A stretch of 64,000 nucleotides of DNA from Gigaspora rosea (GCA_003550325.1 QKWP01000759.1:123457-187456), one strand, 5' to 3'; positions 35,685 to 49,370 are shown, counted from the first letter of the stretch. Notes: generated by a model from the sequence alone, not told the origin. Numbers and translations are program-made.

Positions 35685-35935
35685 CTCTAAAGAGCTTGTT
35701 AGAATGGTTTTACAACACAACAATAAAGAGCCGTCAGGATGATTATTTAACACAACCTAAGGAGTTTTTAGAATAGTTATTTATCGCTAACTATAAAGAG
35801 CTGATAGAATGATTATTTAGCACTAACAGCTAACCATAAAGAGCTATTAGAATGATTATTTAACGCTAACCATAATGAGCTGTTAGAATATTTAACATTA
35901 ATCATAAAGAGCTGTTAGAATGGTTGACTATGATA
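35685..35935. repeat. About 40-bp tandem repeat (TAAAGAGCTGTTAGAATGATTA)
   Basis: About seven degenerate units containing AAAGAGCT, TTAGAATG, ATTATTTA and CGCTAACC. No coding sense. Confidence 0.85.
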
Positions 35936-37464
35936 GCTAACGATTAATTGTAATCGAACCCAGTTGATAATATATTAATTAGTTATTTAAATTTTTTTTT
36001 GAAAAGTTGCCAACTAGTTGGTGTTTCAATTAACGATTTGGAACACTAATTTTGATAAGGTATTCGTTTGGTAAAGGAGTTATTTTAAAGATACTAAATT
36101 GATATGGCAAGTATTAATAGTATTTTTGAAAAAATTAAATGTCTATCAGAGTCAATATTTATAACAATTTGGAATTAATAGTCTGATTGTCAAATAGCCT
36201 ATACGATTAAACGAGCCTGTTGCAGTCGCAAACTTAATCATTCGGTCAAGAGACCATATATAGAAATATATTGAAAAATAACCATTAAAGCGAATGCATG
36301 CTAATTTGTTGACCATACGTATTTATGAAAATACTAATAATTCCAGTTATGTTGACACAAAATAAACCATTCTAGTGAGCAAATGCTTTTGTTGTAACAC
36401 ATAAAGAATTTTGACGTTAAAGACTCATTTTCATACAATTACGAGTAAATTTTATTTACAAGTATCAATTAATATGTTAATCTGCAAGTTGTCGTTGTAA
36501 AATAAGTCGAAAGGTTATATTTAGATTTTATTAATGATAGTAAGATGACCTATTTCTTTGTTTCAGTAAGATAATATGCCAACCATATTCACGAAAAATG
36601 CACAGTTTCATAAGAATTTTTTATAGTACAAAATTAACTATTCAAAACAGGTAGTTGCTCATTTTTCCGATGTTCATTTTCCCGACAAGCCATTTATCTA
36701 GCATCACATAGGGTTATGGTCAGTATTTTTATAAATTGTAGGTATATATTATTATTGACTTATCATCTTATGTGATGTCTGGTAAAAGGCTTGGTGAAAT
36801 TAACCATTGAGAAATTATACATAACCACCCAAAATAGTAACACGTTCAGTAATAACAACTTTGCTGTATATGGTAATATGGAAAACTTTTTTATTAATTG
36901 TTTATAAAAACTTTGTAGAATTATGTATAATAGGTAAAAAAATTGTCAAATTACCGAAAATAAATTTTTTTGAGGCGCATTTTTTAGGATTAGGCGTTAA
37001 GGTTAGAGATTAGTTTTAGAGTAAAGTTTATCAGTTATATTAAATAAGTTTTAGAGTTAAATAGAAACCGAGATTTCATTTTAATTATGATCTGCAACAA
37101 TAAAATATGTATAAAAAATTAGTTCATAAATGAATGTCGACGTGTATTGGTACAATATTAAATTCGTTAATATTAAACCAATAAATGTTTATTTGTTAAG
37201 TATTATTACTAAGAAAACATAAACTTGAGAGTTTCTTTAGAATCCGGATAATTAAATTGACCTATTGCAAGGAAAATATTGCAGCGTATAATTAAATTGA
37301 CCTATTGTAAGAAAAATATTGCAAGAATATAATGAGAATATTAGTATCATGAAATGAATTTAATTAACTAGTCTACTACTATACTATAATGATAAAACAA
37401 TTGTTGATTTCTTTCAAGATTTATATTGATTTTTTTCTGACAATTTTGTTAAACTGACTATTTA
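35936..37464. other. AT-rich DNA, no gene recognised
   Basis: Holds the inverted partner (36935-37095) of the dispersed repeat at 25848-25985. Nothing else supported. Confidence 0.5.
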
Positions 37465-38362
37465 TGGTGGTTTGCAGAAAGGTGTGACCCCATGATTTTC
37501 ATGATGATGATGCGGAGAATCTTTGAGATTCTAAATAGGGAATCTAATCATTAAAAATCCGTAAAAAATTTTATAATTATTTGATCAGTGATTACATAAC
37601 TAATACAGTAATATACTTGTCACTTTGATTAAAAATTATGTTGTCCAGGTATTTGTTTCCATGGATTCCCCATTTTTTATATAATCGTAACACTTTCTTT
37701 ACCAAACCCAGAGACTTTTTCCATTATCTCTTTATTGAGTTTGTAAGCGAGATTTTCATTAGGCTTGTCAGTGTCTATTTCGCGACTTCAATTTTTTAAG
37801 TAGCGAATATTTTCTAACAATCTTCAAAGAATGGTGTGTTGAATCAAAGTTATCCAATTAGCATCATTTGCATCCGTTACTTTGGATGAACTAACCGAAT
37901 ATGCCACTAAATTATTAGGTTCTTTTGAATTAAAAATTGTTCGCCTTTACTAATATAAAGAGGATTCGTAATTTGCAATATTGAATAATTATCATAATAT
38001 AAAAAAACTATACGCCATTTCAAGTCATCACTATACGCAGGAGGCATCATGATATTTATTGAATTAAAATATAAATACAGAGATATAATATAACGATTAT
38101 ACATGTATGATAATAAAGGAAAACATAAAGCGAATATTAAATTTTTACTATATATGTTATCATGTAATTTATTAAATTTTCACTTTATATTATGTAATTT
38201 GTTTTGTTTTGATAAATTATATAAAATACCGATCATCAATGCCTGTATATAAAAATCTTTAAAATTCTCCAAGAATCGAAAAATCGATCAGAATCGGTCG
38301 ATTTCACATGATTTCACATGACATCATGATCTGCAGGGGTCACACCTTTCTGCAAACCGCTA
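37465..38362. mobile_element. Tc1/mariner-type element, internally deleted
   Basis: The inverted ends GGTTTGCAGAAAGGTGTGAC (left, 37469 on) and GGTCACACCTTTCTGCAAACC (right) match over about 28 bp with two differences and abut TA on both sides. The 898-bp length is short for an autonomous Tc1 element, and no DDE core is visible. Confidence 0.8.
37907..38050 (-). pseudogene. Tc1-type transposase, N-terminal remnant
   Basis: The frame from the Met-Met at 38050 reads MMPPAYSDDLKWRIVFLYYD followed by QITNPLYISKGE. That is the first helix-turn-helix of the IS630/Tc1-like transposases common in these fungi. The frame stops soon after and the DDE catalytic domain is missing. Confidence 0.65.
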
Positions 38363-38543
38363 TAATCAGAAATTTAACAAATTTCAGAAATTAACTAATA
38401 TATTAAATAGTCCAATTTGTAATGAAAATTTCTTTAAGCATATCAAAAAAACAAATTCTTATGCATTAAGACAAATTAATTAAAGAATTAATGGCTCGAT
38501 AAATTGAAGATTTTAATTTGAAATCCATATATTTAGTATAGAC

Positions 38544-38658
38544 TAGAGATGCGATCCAGATATCTGCTAATATTATGACAAAATTATTATAAAAAATCTA
38601 GATATCTGGATATCTGTTAGAATTTTAATAGGATAACAGATAATGAATCGCATCTTTA
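38544..38658. mobile_element. Short hAT-like MITE
   Basis: TAGAGATGCGAT at the left and ATCGCATCTTTA at the right are inverted, with CAGATATCTG/GATATCTG motifs inside. About 115 bp; no convincing 8-bp duplication. Confidence 0.45.
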
Positions 38659-39379
38659 AAAATAAACATACCTCCTGTTCAAAAAATTTTTATATCATAA
38701 ATTATACTGATTATGATTAAATATATGCTTATAGAATAATGGTTTAAAAATATTTGTGAAAGTTAAAATATTAATTAAATTACAAATGGATATTTCATTC
38801 AAAAAATAATACATTTATACTCACTACCTAGAATTTAATAGAGAATATGCATAACGAGTTAATAACGCTAGATTATAAAGAAATCTATACTATTTTTCCC
38901 TGTTTTGAAGGGAATAATGAATTATTTCTCTATACAGAAATAAATGCATTATTCTCTCATTTTACTAATTGATGATTACTCAATTGAGTTTAAAATAAAG
39001 TCATTGCAAAAAAATAATACATAAATCCTCATCAAAACAAATTGCAAAATGGGAATAATGAATCAATAATTAATAAAATTATACTCATTTTCTGGTGATA
39101 ATATGATTAATCAATTATAGATTGGATTAAATTATGATTTGCTACTAGAATTCACCAGAAAGAACAATGGATGTTTATCAGTTAAAATACAGTATTTTCG
39201 CTAATTAAATATTAAAGCCTGGCACATTTCTGATGCATTTTTTAATCCATGTATCTAAAAGACAGTCACATCACTATTTATATATCTGTATAATCAGTTC
39301 AACTAGGATAACCAATGTTTATAAATCATAAAAACGTTTATTTAAATAAATAAATATATAATATTTAAATAAAAAAAAA
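38659..39379. other. AT-rich DNA downstream of the ankyrin gene
   Basis: No gene seen. Confidence 0.5.
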
Positions 39380-39380
39380 A

Positions 39381-39555
39381 AATATATAGTACCGATAAAT
39401 GCAAATAAATACTAATAAAATAAAATAATAATAAGAAATATATAATAATAATAATAAATATATAATAATATATAAACAATATAAATAATAATAAAAAATA
39501 TATAGTACCGATAAATGCAAATAAATACTAATAAAATAGAATAATAAATAAGAAA
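39381..39555. repeat. Tandem duplication with 116-bp period
   Basis: AATATATAGTACCGATAAATGC and the following bases recur at 39381 and 39497, with simple AATAAT repeats between. The frame across it is not a gene. Confidence 0.8.
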
Positions 39556-39642
39556 ACAATACTAAATTTATAGAAGTTATAAGCTATAATTTTTTAGGCT
39601 TAATTGACATTTACTCCTATGCCATTATTTCTATAAATTATT

Positions 39643-42600
39643 TTAAAAAAGATCGATTTTATATTCTTTATAGTAATCTTCTACTATGAAATTCAAATCA
39701 TCGCTATCTTTTCTATCTCTTATATATTTCCCAAGTCCTACTAACTCTAAGTCTACTTCTTTTTCATATTTACTTAATTTACTAAAATCAGCTTTGTTAA
39801 TAGGTTCAAGCTTTATTTTCCACATCGTATAAGGGCTAAGCATTAGTTCTCCTCTCTTAATTTTATTATAAGCTTCATTGTTTCTAAGCGGTTCTTTGGT
39901 ATTCTTTTTTTCAAAACTATAAAAGATTTCTTGTTTATGGCTTATTATCATGTAAAACTTATTATTATATCGATAATATGAATTGCCTAAATGAACCATA
40001 TTAACATTAAACTGTTTAAGCTCATAGTCAATTTCATTTTGTATTGTTTTATCCATTGATTTAAACTTGATACCTATCTCATTAAACTTGATTGCATTTT
40101 TATCATCATGATCACTTTTTGTTATTTCTGCTTTTATAGTAATCTCTTCTCCACTTAGCAACTTTGATATATCTTGACTATATATTTCATTTTTCCATAC
40201 AAAAAATGGTTTTGAGGATTCATATTCACTACTAAATTCATCCTCTACCAAAAATTTATCCTCTTCATTAATAACTACTTTGCATTCTTTAATTTCTGAA
40301 TGCAATATTTCTATCTGAGATATTATGCTATCAATATCTTGATCATCAGATAGTGAATTTAAGACTTTCAAATACACATTTGCTAATGGAAATACCCATT
40401 GTTTGAATGCATTTTTAGCTCTTTTAAAATGCCCTATTAAGATATTGGTTCTTATTTCTTGTTCTAATTCGATAGTAACATCTTCTTTATTAGTTGCAGA
40501 ATAAATATGTGCAATATAATTAGCAAGATTTACTTGATCATAATAATCTTGTATACGGTTATATATATTAATCAGAGTAGTTATTCCTTCATCCAACTTT
40601 TCCATATAACGGATAGTATCCTCTTGTATATTGAATCCTTTAGAGATTTTCTGAATTTCATTTCTAATATTTTCTAATGAAGTTTGCACTTTCCATTTAG
40701 TTAAATCAAGAAAAACATGAGATTTGTTATTAAATTTATTTTCTATATTATTAATATCATCTTGCATTTTATTAATCATAGGAACAATAGCTTTATTAAT
40801 ATTTTCTTCAAACTGCTTTAATTTTTTAATATCCTCATTTGCTTGCTTTATTGAATTACTTAATGCATCGAGCTTTTCTTTATCTTTTTGATATTTGTCA
40901 TATAACTCAATCACTTTTTCAGTAGTTTCAATTGCAATATTAAGATCATGTATTACTCTTAATTCATTATTTGTTTTTTGATCAGCAGTAGCATTTCTAT
41001 TATTTTTTTTTAGTTCTTCTAATTTTGTTTGTGTTTGTACTAACTCATCTTTAATTTCTTTTACTATTGTTGTTGCAACATCAATATTACTTAATTTATT
41101 TTGAATTGTAATTAAATTTACTTTTATATTAGACAGGCCTGTATATTTATTACATTCATAAGATAGTTTTTTTAATTGTTGTTTTGCAATCATTATTTCA
41201 TTTTCTTCAGATTTAACCATTTCTTCCATATTTTTTAAAGAATTTTTTATATCTGGAGAAATTTCAAAATTTGGCTTATTTTTATTATCTTCTGAAATAA
41301 ATGCTTCCACTATATTAACTCCTCCTTTTATTATATCACTAGCAATTCCAATAGGACCACCAAAAGCACTTATTGTTTGGGCCACAATTTTTAAAATTCC
41401 CAAGGTTTGTCGTAATACTAATTTTTTCTTTAACTCACTCTGCACTTCTTCTAATTTTTGTTTATCTTCACTAATATTTTCTATTAATTCTCTCGTTTCC
41501 CCAATTAATAAAATTATTTTTTGATTTATTTCATTGACAATTTTATTCATTTCATGTATAATCTGATCTTTAATATTATAAGCCTCTTCAATTTTCTGCT
41601 TAATTGTCTTTTCAAATTGATCATTAAATTTTTTTATTTCCATATGTTTGTTTGCTTCTTTGAATAATATAATATTATTTTGGACCTTTTCAAAATATCC
41701 ATTGATATCAATTATTAAATTAGATTTCAATTCGGATTTGAGATTACAAATCTTGCTAAAAGCACATATATATAGATAGCTAAGTGCTTTTTTATCTTGT
41801 TTGTCACTAAATTTTACTATATATTCTATAAGTTTTAGAACAAGCTGGTAAAAATGAAGAGCAATATCATGACTATCTTCTAGTTTAAATTGGTTATCAA
41901 AATTTCTGAATCTTTCAATTAGAATTTCTGTAAAATCACTATTATAAAAATTTTCAAATTTGGGATTATTTAATTGAAGAACATCTAATTGTTCAAAAAA
42001 TTCACTTAATTGAAAATCTACTTCTTTATTTTTTAAAAACTTGAAAACCTCAACTTGACAAGAAATTGCAGCTAAATGTAATGGTTTCCAGTCATTTATA
42101 TTTTTACGATTAATTTTTGCACCTTGGTTATATAAAAATTTTACAATATTCATATGTCCATTCCATATGGCTTCATACAATGCCGTTTCTTTATAGTTAT
42201 CCATAAATTCAACTAAACTAATGCCTTTTTCTACTAAATTTTTTACCATTTCTTCATAACCTTCAAATGCAGCCCAATGTAATGGTGTTCTACCATTTTT
42301 ATCAATAATAAAATGGCTTGTTTCAACATTTAATAAAAATTTAACAATTTCAATATCTTCTTTTCCTGCAGTATAATGTAATTTGATATTATAAGCTTTT
42401 TCTGATAGTAACTTAACAACATTTTCATATTTTTTTTTAGCAGCAAAATAAATAGGATAGAAATATTGTTCGTTAAAATCATGTTCATTTCTAGCTTCTA
42501 CTTCCAGTAAAAATTTGACAGTTTCTGTATGCTTATTTTCTGCAGCACAATATAATGCTGTCTTACTATATTCACTAGCAGTATTAATATTGCCATTATA

Positions 42601-43017
42601 TTCTAGCAAAATTTTAATTATCTCTACATGTCCTGCAGCAGCGGCAAAGTGTAAAGTTGTCCAGCCATTATCACTAACAGCCTTAATATTGGCATTTTTT
42701 TCAAGCAAAATCTGAACAATTTCTTGATAACCATAATATGCAGCTTTGTGTAAAGCTATTTCACCATTCTTATTAATATGGTTAACATTAGCTTGATGAT
42801 TTATCAAAATATTAATTATTTTTTTATGACATGCTTTTACTGCATAAAATAATGATGAATCACCATTATTATCACTTTCATCAACTCGTGCTTTGTTTTT
42901 TAACAAAGCTTCAATAATAAATGTATACCCATTTTTTGCAACCCAATGCAAAGCTGTTTTACCATTTTGGTTTTTACAATTAACTTCAGCATTGTATTTT
43001 TTAATAACAGATTTAAT
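39643..43017 (-). CDS. Ankyrin-repeat / coiled-coil protein (3' exon)
   Basis: One long exon encodes about 1120 residues. The open frame continues past the Met at 42951 to a possible acceptor (TATCACAG) at 43018-43020. The first 330 residues or so are about ten ankyrin repeats (GKTALHWVAKNGY, GEIALHKAAYYGYQEIVQILLEKNA, GWTTLHFAAAAGHVEIIKILLEY), a protein-binding solenoid. A helical, strongly coiled-coil region follows (about residues 400-830). It is broken near the middle by a hydrophobic, Gly-containing stretch (GILKIVAQTISAFGGPIG and the next 20 residues), which could be a buried or membrane-contacting hairpin. The last 250 residues are not recognised. The frame is intact and the gene looks functional. 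Its upstream exons would lie beyond the satellite at 43018-54740. Confidence 0.85.
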   Translation of the reverse strand: MKSVIKKYNAEVNCKNQNGKTALHWVAKNGYTFIIEALLKNKARVDESDNNGDSSLFYAVKACHKKIINILINHQANVNHINKNGEIALHKAAYYGYQEIVQILLEKNANIKAVSDNGWTTLHFAAAAGHVEIIKILLEYNGNINTASEYSKTALYCAAENKHTETVKFLLEVEARNEHDFNEQYFYPIYFAAKKKYENVVKLLSEKAYNIKLHYTAGKEDIEIVKFLLNVETSHFIIDKNGRTPLHWAAFEGYEEMVKNLVEKGISLVEFMDNYKETALYEAIWNGHMNIVKFLYNQGAKINRKNINDWKPLHLAAISCQVEVFKFLKNKEVDFQLSEFFEQLDVLQLNNPKFENFYNSDFTEILIERFRNFDNQFKLEDSHDIALHFYQLVLKLIEYIVKFSDKQDKKALSYLYICAFSKICNLKSELKSNLIIDINGYFEKVQNNIILFKEANKHMEIKKFNDQFEKTIKQKIEEAYNIKDQIIHEMNKIVNEINQKIILLIGETRELIENISEDKQKLEEVQSELKKKLVLRQTLGILKIVAQTISAFGGPIGIASDIIKGGVNIVEAFISEDNKNKPNFEISPDIKNSLKNMEEMVKSEENEIMIAKQQLKKLSYECNKYTGLSNIKVNLITIQNKLSNIDVATTIVKEIKDELVQTQTKLEELKKNNRNATADQKTNNELRVIHDLNIAIETTEKVIELYDKYQKDKEKLDALSNSIKQANEDIKKLKQFEENINKAIVPMINKMQDDINNIENKFNNKSHVFLDLTKWKVQTSLENIRNEIQKISKGFNIQEDTIRYMEKLDEGITTLINIYNRIQDYYDQVNLANYIAHIYSATNKEDVTIELEQEIRTNILIGHFKRAKNAFKQWVFPLANVYLKVLNSLSDDQDIDSIISQIEILHSEIKECKVVINEEDKFLVEDEFSSEYESSKPFFVWKNEIYSQDISKLLSGEEITIKAEITKSDHDDKNAIKFNEIGIKFKSMDKTIQNEIDYELKQFNVNMVHLGNSYYRYNNKFYMIISHKQEIFYSFEKKNTKEPLRNNEAYNKIKRGELMLSPYTMWKIKLEPINKADFSKLSKYEKEVDLELVGLGKYIRDRKDSDDLNFIVEDYYKEYKIDLF

Positions 43018-44276
43018 CTGTGATAACCAACTATGGTACAGTATTTAGATCAAAGATTATTTAGCTATAATAATGGAGTTTGAATAAATGAATATATAAA
43101 TTATAACTTACAATCTGGTAGTTAATAAAATATAATTTAATAAATAATAATTGATATTTAAATTCTGATTTTAATAAATAAATATATGTATTTAAACTTA
43201 CAATCTGGTAGTTAATAAAATATGAATTAATAAATAATAATTGATATTTAAATTCTGATTTAACAAATGAATATCTGTATTCTAACTTACAATCTAGTAG
43301 TTAATAAAATATGAATTAATAAATAATAATTGATATTTAAATTCACGTATTTAAACTTACGGGCTAGTAGTTAACAGTTTATTTAATAAATAATAATTAA
43401 TATTTAAATTCAGATTTAACAAATGAATATATGTATTCGAACTTACTCTCTGTTAGTTAATAAAAGATTTTTTTAATAAATAATAATTGATATTTAAATT
43501 TTGATTTAACAAATGAATATACATATTCAAACTTACCTTCTAGTAGTTATTATAATCGATTAAAATATGAATTAATAAATAATAATTGATATTTAAATTC
43601 AGAATTAACAAATGAATATATGTATTCGAACTTACTCTCTAGTAAGTAATAGTTAATAAATATAAATTAATAAATAATAATTGATATTTAAATCAGATTT
43701 AATAAATGAATATATGTATTCGAACTTACACTCTAGAAGTTAACAGTTAATAAAATATGATTTAATAAATGATAATTGATATTTAAATTCTGATTTAACA
43801 AATGAATTTATGCATTCGAACTTACAATCTAGTAGTTAATAAAATATTATTTAAAAAATAATAATTGATATTTAAATTCAGATTTAACAAATGAATATAC
43901 GTATTTGAACTTACATTCTGATAGTTAATTTAATAAATCATAAATAATATTTAAATACTAATTTAACAAATGAATATTTAAATACTAATTTAACAAATGA
44001 ATATTTAAATACTAATTTAACAAATGAATATTTAAATACTAATTTAACAAATGAATATAAGTTTTGAACTTACTTGCTAGTAGTTAACAATTAATAAAAT
44101 TTGATTTAAAAATAATAATTGATATTTAAATTCTGATTTAAAATGAATATACATATTCGAACTTACTTCCTGGTATTTAATAGTAAATAAAATATGATTT
44201 AATAAATAATAATTGATATTTAAATTCAAAATTAACAAATGAAAATACATATTTAAATAAAATATGATTTAATAAA

Positions 44277-44483
44277 TGTCGGGGATAATGCTAAAATCAG
44301 ATGATGCTGAAATTTGGGGTCTCAATTTGAAACTATAAGCCCTGCTAAAATCTATATATACTCTTTATATCAAATCTACCACAAACTTTACCTAATTCTA
44401 TAAGACAAAAACGAAAAAAACACCCAAAAAATTTTAAAAATTTCATATCAAAATAGATCAAAATTTTAGCATTATCCCTGACA
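44277..44483. mobile_element. MITE (TGTC..GACA ends) inside the array
   Basis: The 21-bp inverted ends begin TGTCGGGGATAATGC at the left and TGTCAGGGATAATGC when the right end is reversed, one mismatch. 207 bp, non-coding. A relative is at 45520-45757. Confidence 0.85.
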
Positions 44484-45155
44484 ATAAATAATAATTATAT
44501 TTAAATTCTGATTTAATAAGTGAATATACATATACAGACTTACTTTCTAGTAGTTAATAAAATATGAATTAATAAATAATAATTGATATTTAAATTCAGA
44601 TTTAACAAATGAATACATATTCAAACTTACTCGCTAGTTAACAAATGTAATATGATTTAATAAATAATAATTAAGATTTAAATTCAGATTTATTAAATGT
44701 ATATACATATTTGAACTTACTTGCTAGTAGTTAACAGTTAATTTAATAAATAATAATTGATATTTAAAATTTGATTTAATAAATGAATATATATATATTC
44801 GAACTTACTCGCTAGTAGTTAATAAAATATGATTTAATAAATAATAATTGATATATAAATTCTGATTTAACAAATGAATATAAGCATTTGAACTTACTTT
44901 CTAGTAATTATTATAATCGATTTAAAATATTTCATAAATAATACTCGATATTTAAATTAAGATTTAACAAATGAATATACATATTCAAACTTACAATCTG
45001 GTAGTTATTATAATCGATTAAAATATGTTTCATTAAATAATAATTATATTTAAATTCAGATTTAACAAATGAATATATGTATTTGAACTTACTTGCTGGT
45101 AGTTATTATAATCGATTATAATATGGTTAATATACATTCGAATAAAATAAGATTT

Positions 45156-45513
45156 AAGTAGTAAATCGCAGATAAAGGGTAAAAAATGATCATGTTATAA
45201 TAAATTACGGTGGGCATTTAATAGTAAATTTTTATAGTGTGCGAATGGGGCTTTTCTCATATTTTTTTACTAAGCAAACCCTTTATAATTTCTAATTAAA
45301 CTTTGCAGAACCAACTTTTCTGATTCTAATGATAGTTAAATCATTCAAATCGCATTGGTATATGACACGATATGAGTATTTATTGATTGTTTACTATAGG
45401 TTTTTTTATTATGATCGGAAATGTATGGCATTCCACTTCCATATAAGGCAATTAGTAAAACTCCGCCGATTTTTACTATGAAATTTTGACCCTTTAACTG
45501 CGGATTACCACTT
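45156..45513. mobile_element. MITE with TA target, inside the array
   Basis: The ends AAGTAGTAAATCGCAGATAA and the inverted AAGTGGTAATCCGCAGTTAA match over about 25 bp. The host reads on as GATT-TA-ATAAAT, giving a TA duplication of Tc1/mariner type. 358 bp, non-coding. Confidence 0.8.
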
Positions 45514-45519
45514 AATAAA

Positions 45520-45757
45520 TATCAGAGATAATGCTGCTGAAATTTGGGGTCTCGATTTGAAACCTTTACTCTAACCCTATAAGACAAAAACGAAAAAAAA
45601 CACTGCAAAAAAAATTTAAATTTCATATCAAAATAGATCAAAATTTTGATTCCAGCATCNAACCCTATAAGACAAAAACGAAAAAAAACACTGCAAAAAA
45701 AATTTAAATTTCATATCAAAATAGATCAAAATTTTGATTCCAGCATCATCCCCAACA
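45520..45757. mobile_element. Second copy of the 44277 MITE family, with an N-join
   Basis: The left end TATCAGAGATAATGCTG and the right end CATCATCCCCAACA resemble the 44277-44483 element, as does the interior. An 87-bp stretch (45573-45659) is repeated on the other side of the N at 45660 (45661-45747), so the true copy is about 150 bp. Confidence 0.75.
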
Positions 45758-48700
45758 ATAAATAATATTTGATATTTAAATTCAGATTCAATAACTGAAT
45801 ATATGTATTCAAACTTACATTCTAGTAGTTAATAAAATATGATTTAATAAATAATAGTTGATATATAAATTCAGATTTAACAAATAAATATACATATTTA
45901 ACTTACATTCTAGTAGTTTATAAAATATAATTAATAAATATTTAAATTCAGATTTAACAAATGAATATACATATTCAAACTTACAATCTGGTAGTTAATA
46001 AAATAAGATTTAATAAAAAATAATTGATATTTAAATTCTGATTTAATAAATGAATATTATATTCGAACTTACTCGCTAGTAGTTAACAGTTAATAAAATA
46101 TGATTTAATAAATAATAATTGATATTTAAATTCTGATTTAATAAATGAATATATTTATTTGAACTTACTTTCTAATATTAATAAAATATGAATTAATAAA
46201 TAATAATTGATATTTAAATTCAGATTTAACAAATAAATATATGTATTTGAACTTACTTGCTAGTAGTTAATAGTAAAAAAATATGAATTAATAAATAATA
46301 ATTAATATTTAAATTCAGATTTAACAAATGAATATATGTATTCAAACTTACTCGCTAGTAGTTAACAGTTAATAAAATATTATTTAATAGATAATAATTG
46401 ATATTTAAATTCCGATTTAACAAATGAATATACATATTCTAACTTACATTCTGGTAGTTATTATAATCAGTTAAAATATGATTTAATAGATATTAATTGA
46501 TATTTTAACAAATGAATATACGTTTCGAACTTACAATCTGGTATATAGTTATTATAATCAATTAGAATATGTTTTAATAAATAATAATTGATATTTAAAT
46601 TCTATATTCAAATGAATATACATGTATTCTAACTTACTCGCTAGTAATTAACAGTTAATAAAATATATTTAAATTCAGATTTGACAAATGAATATACGTA
46701 TTTGAACTTACCCGCTAGTAGTTAACAGATAATATTGATATTTAAATTCAGATTTAACAAATGAATATACATATTCGAACTTACTTTCTAGTAGTTAATA
46801 AAATATTATTTAATAAATAATAATTGATATTTAAATTCAGATTTAACAAATGAATATATGTATTCAAACTTACTCGCTAGTAGTTAATAAAATTTGATTT
46901 AATAAATAATAATTGATATTTAAATTCCGATTCAATAAATGAATATATGCATTCGAACTTACTCGCTAGTAGTTAACGGTTAATAATATATGATTTAATA
47001 AATAATAATTAATATTTAAATTCAGATTTAACAAATGAATATAGATTCTAACTACATTCTGATAGTTAATAAATATGATTTAATAAATAATAATTGATAT
47101 TTAACTTTCGATTTAACAAATGAATATGCACATTCGAACTTACATTCTGGTAGTTAATAAAATATTGCTTAATAAATAATAATTGATATTTAAATTCTAA
47201 TATAACAGTTAAATATATGTATTCGAACTTACTCGCTAGTAGTTAACAGTTAAAATATAAATTAATAAATAATAATTGATATTTAAATTTAGATTTAACA
47301 AATGAATATATGTATTTGAACTTACCCACTAGTAGTTAACAGTTATAGAATATGATTTAATGAATAATAATTTGATATTTAAATTCAGATTTGATAAATG
47401 AATATAAGTTATGTATTAGATCTTACGATCTGGTAGTTATTATAATCAATTAAAATATGATTTAATGAATAATAATTGATATTTAAATTCAGATTTAACA
47501 AATAAATATATGTAATCAAATTTACTTTCTGGTAGTTATTATAATTGATTAAAATATTATTTAATAATTGATATTTAAATTCTATTTAACAATGTATTCG
47601 AGCCTACTTGCTGGTAGTAATAAAATATGATTTAATAAATAATAATTGATATTTAAATTCAGATTTAACAAATAAATATATGTATTCATACTTACATTCT
47701 GGTATTATTTAATAAATAGCAATTAATATTTAAATTCTGATTTAACAAGTGAATATATGTATTTGAACTTACTTGCTGATAGTAAATTTAATGATTAAAA
47801 CATTATTTAATAAACAATAATTAATATTTAATTGATTAAAACATTATTTAATAAACAATAATTAATATTTAAATACAGATTTAACAAATGAATATACATC
47901 TTTGAACTTACAATCTGATAGTTGTTATATTAAAATATGAATTAATAAATAATAATTGATATTTGAATTCTGATTTAACAAATGAATATACATATTCGAA
48001 CTTACCTTCTAGTAATTATTATAATCGATTAAAATATTATTAATAAATAATAATTGATATTTAAATTCAGATTAAACAAATGAATATACGTATTTGAACT
48101 TACCCACTAGTAGTTAACAGTTAATAAAATATGATTTAATAAATAATAATTGATATTTAAATTCAGATTTAACAAATGAATATACATATTCTAACTTACA
48201 TTCTGGTACTTAATAAAATATGAATTAATAAATAATAATTAATATTTAAATTCTGATTTAACAAATGAATATACACATTCGAACTTACCCGCTAGTAGTT
48301 AACAGTTAATAAAATATTATTTAATAAATAACAATTGATATTTAAATTCAGATTTAACAAATGAATATACGTATTCGAATTTACAATCGGTTAGTTAATA
48401 AACCATTATTTAATAATAAAATAATTGAAATTTAAATTCAGATTTAACAAATTAATATAAGTATTTGAACTTACAATCTGTTAGTTAATAAAATATTATT
48501 TAATATGGATATTTAAACTCAGATTTAACAAATGAATATGTATTCGAACTTACTCGCTAGTAGTTAACAGTTAATAAAATATGATTTAATAAATAATAAA
48601 TAATATTTAAATTTAGATTTAACAAATGAATATACATATTCGGACTTACAATCTGGTAGTTAATATAATCGATTAAAATGTAATTTAATAAATAATAAAT

Positions 48701-49370
48701 AATATTTAAATTCAGATTTAACAAATGAATATATGTATTCAAACTTACTCTCTAGTAGTTATTATAATTGATTAAAATATGATTTAATAAATAATAATTA
48801 ATATTTAAATCAGATTTAACAAATAATAATACGTATTTGGACTTACAACCTGGTAGTTAATAAAATATTAGTTAAGAAATAATATTTGATATTTAAATTC
48901 AGATTTAATAAATGAATATACATATTCGAACTTACATTCTGGTAGTTATTATAATTGATTAAAATATTATTTAATAATTGATATTTACATTCTGATTTAA
49001 CAAATAAATGTCTGTATTCAAACTTACCTTCTATAGTTATTATAATCGATTAAAATATGAATTAATAAATAATAATCGATATTTAAATTCAGATTTAACA
49101 AATGAATATATGTATTCAAACTTACGTGCTAGTAGTTAACAATTAATAAATATGATTTAATAAAAAGTATACATTATATCATAACACATGAAAAAAAATA
49201 GCAAAGAAATTTTTTCATGATTATATGAGTTTGTTAAAATGAATATACGTATTTTTTCATGATTATATGAGTTTGTTAAAATGAATATACGTATTCGAAC
49301 TTACTCACTAGTAATTAACAGTTAATAATATAATAATTAATATTTAAATTCAGATTTAACAAATGAATAT

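Noticed and set aside
39365-39559. Tyr/Ile/Leu-rich 64-residue frame
   Set aside because: Simple AATAAT repeats and a tandem duplication explain it.
42515-42715. Plus-strand frame inside the ankyrin gene
   Set aside because: Shadow of the ankyrin repeats on the other strand.
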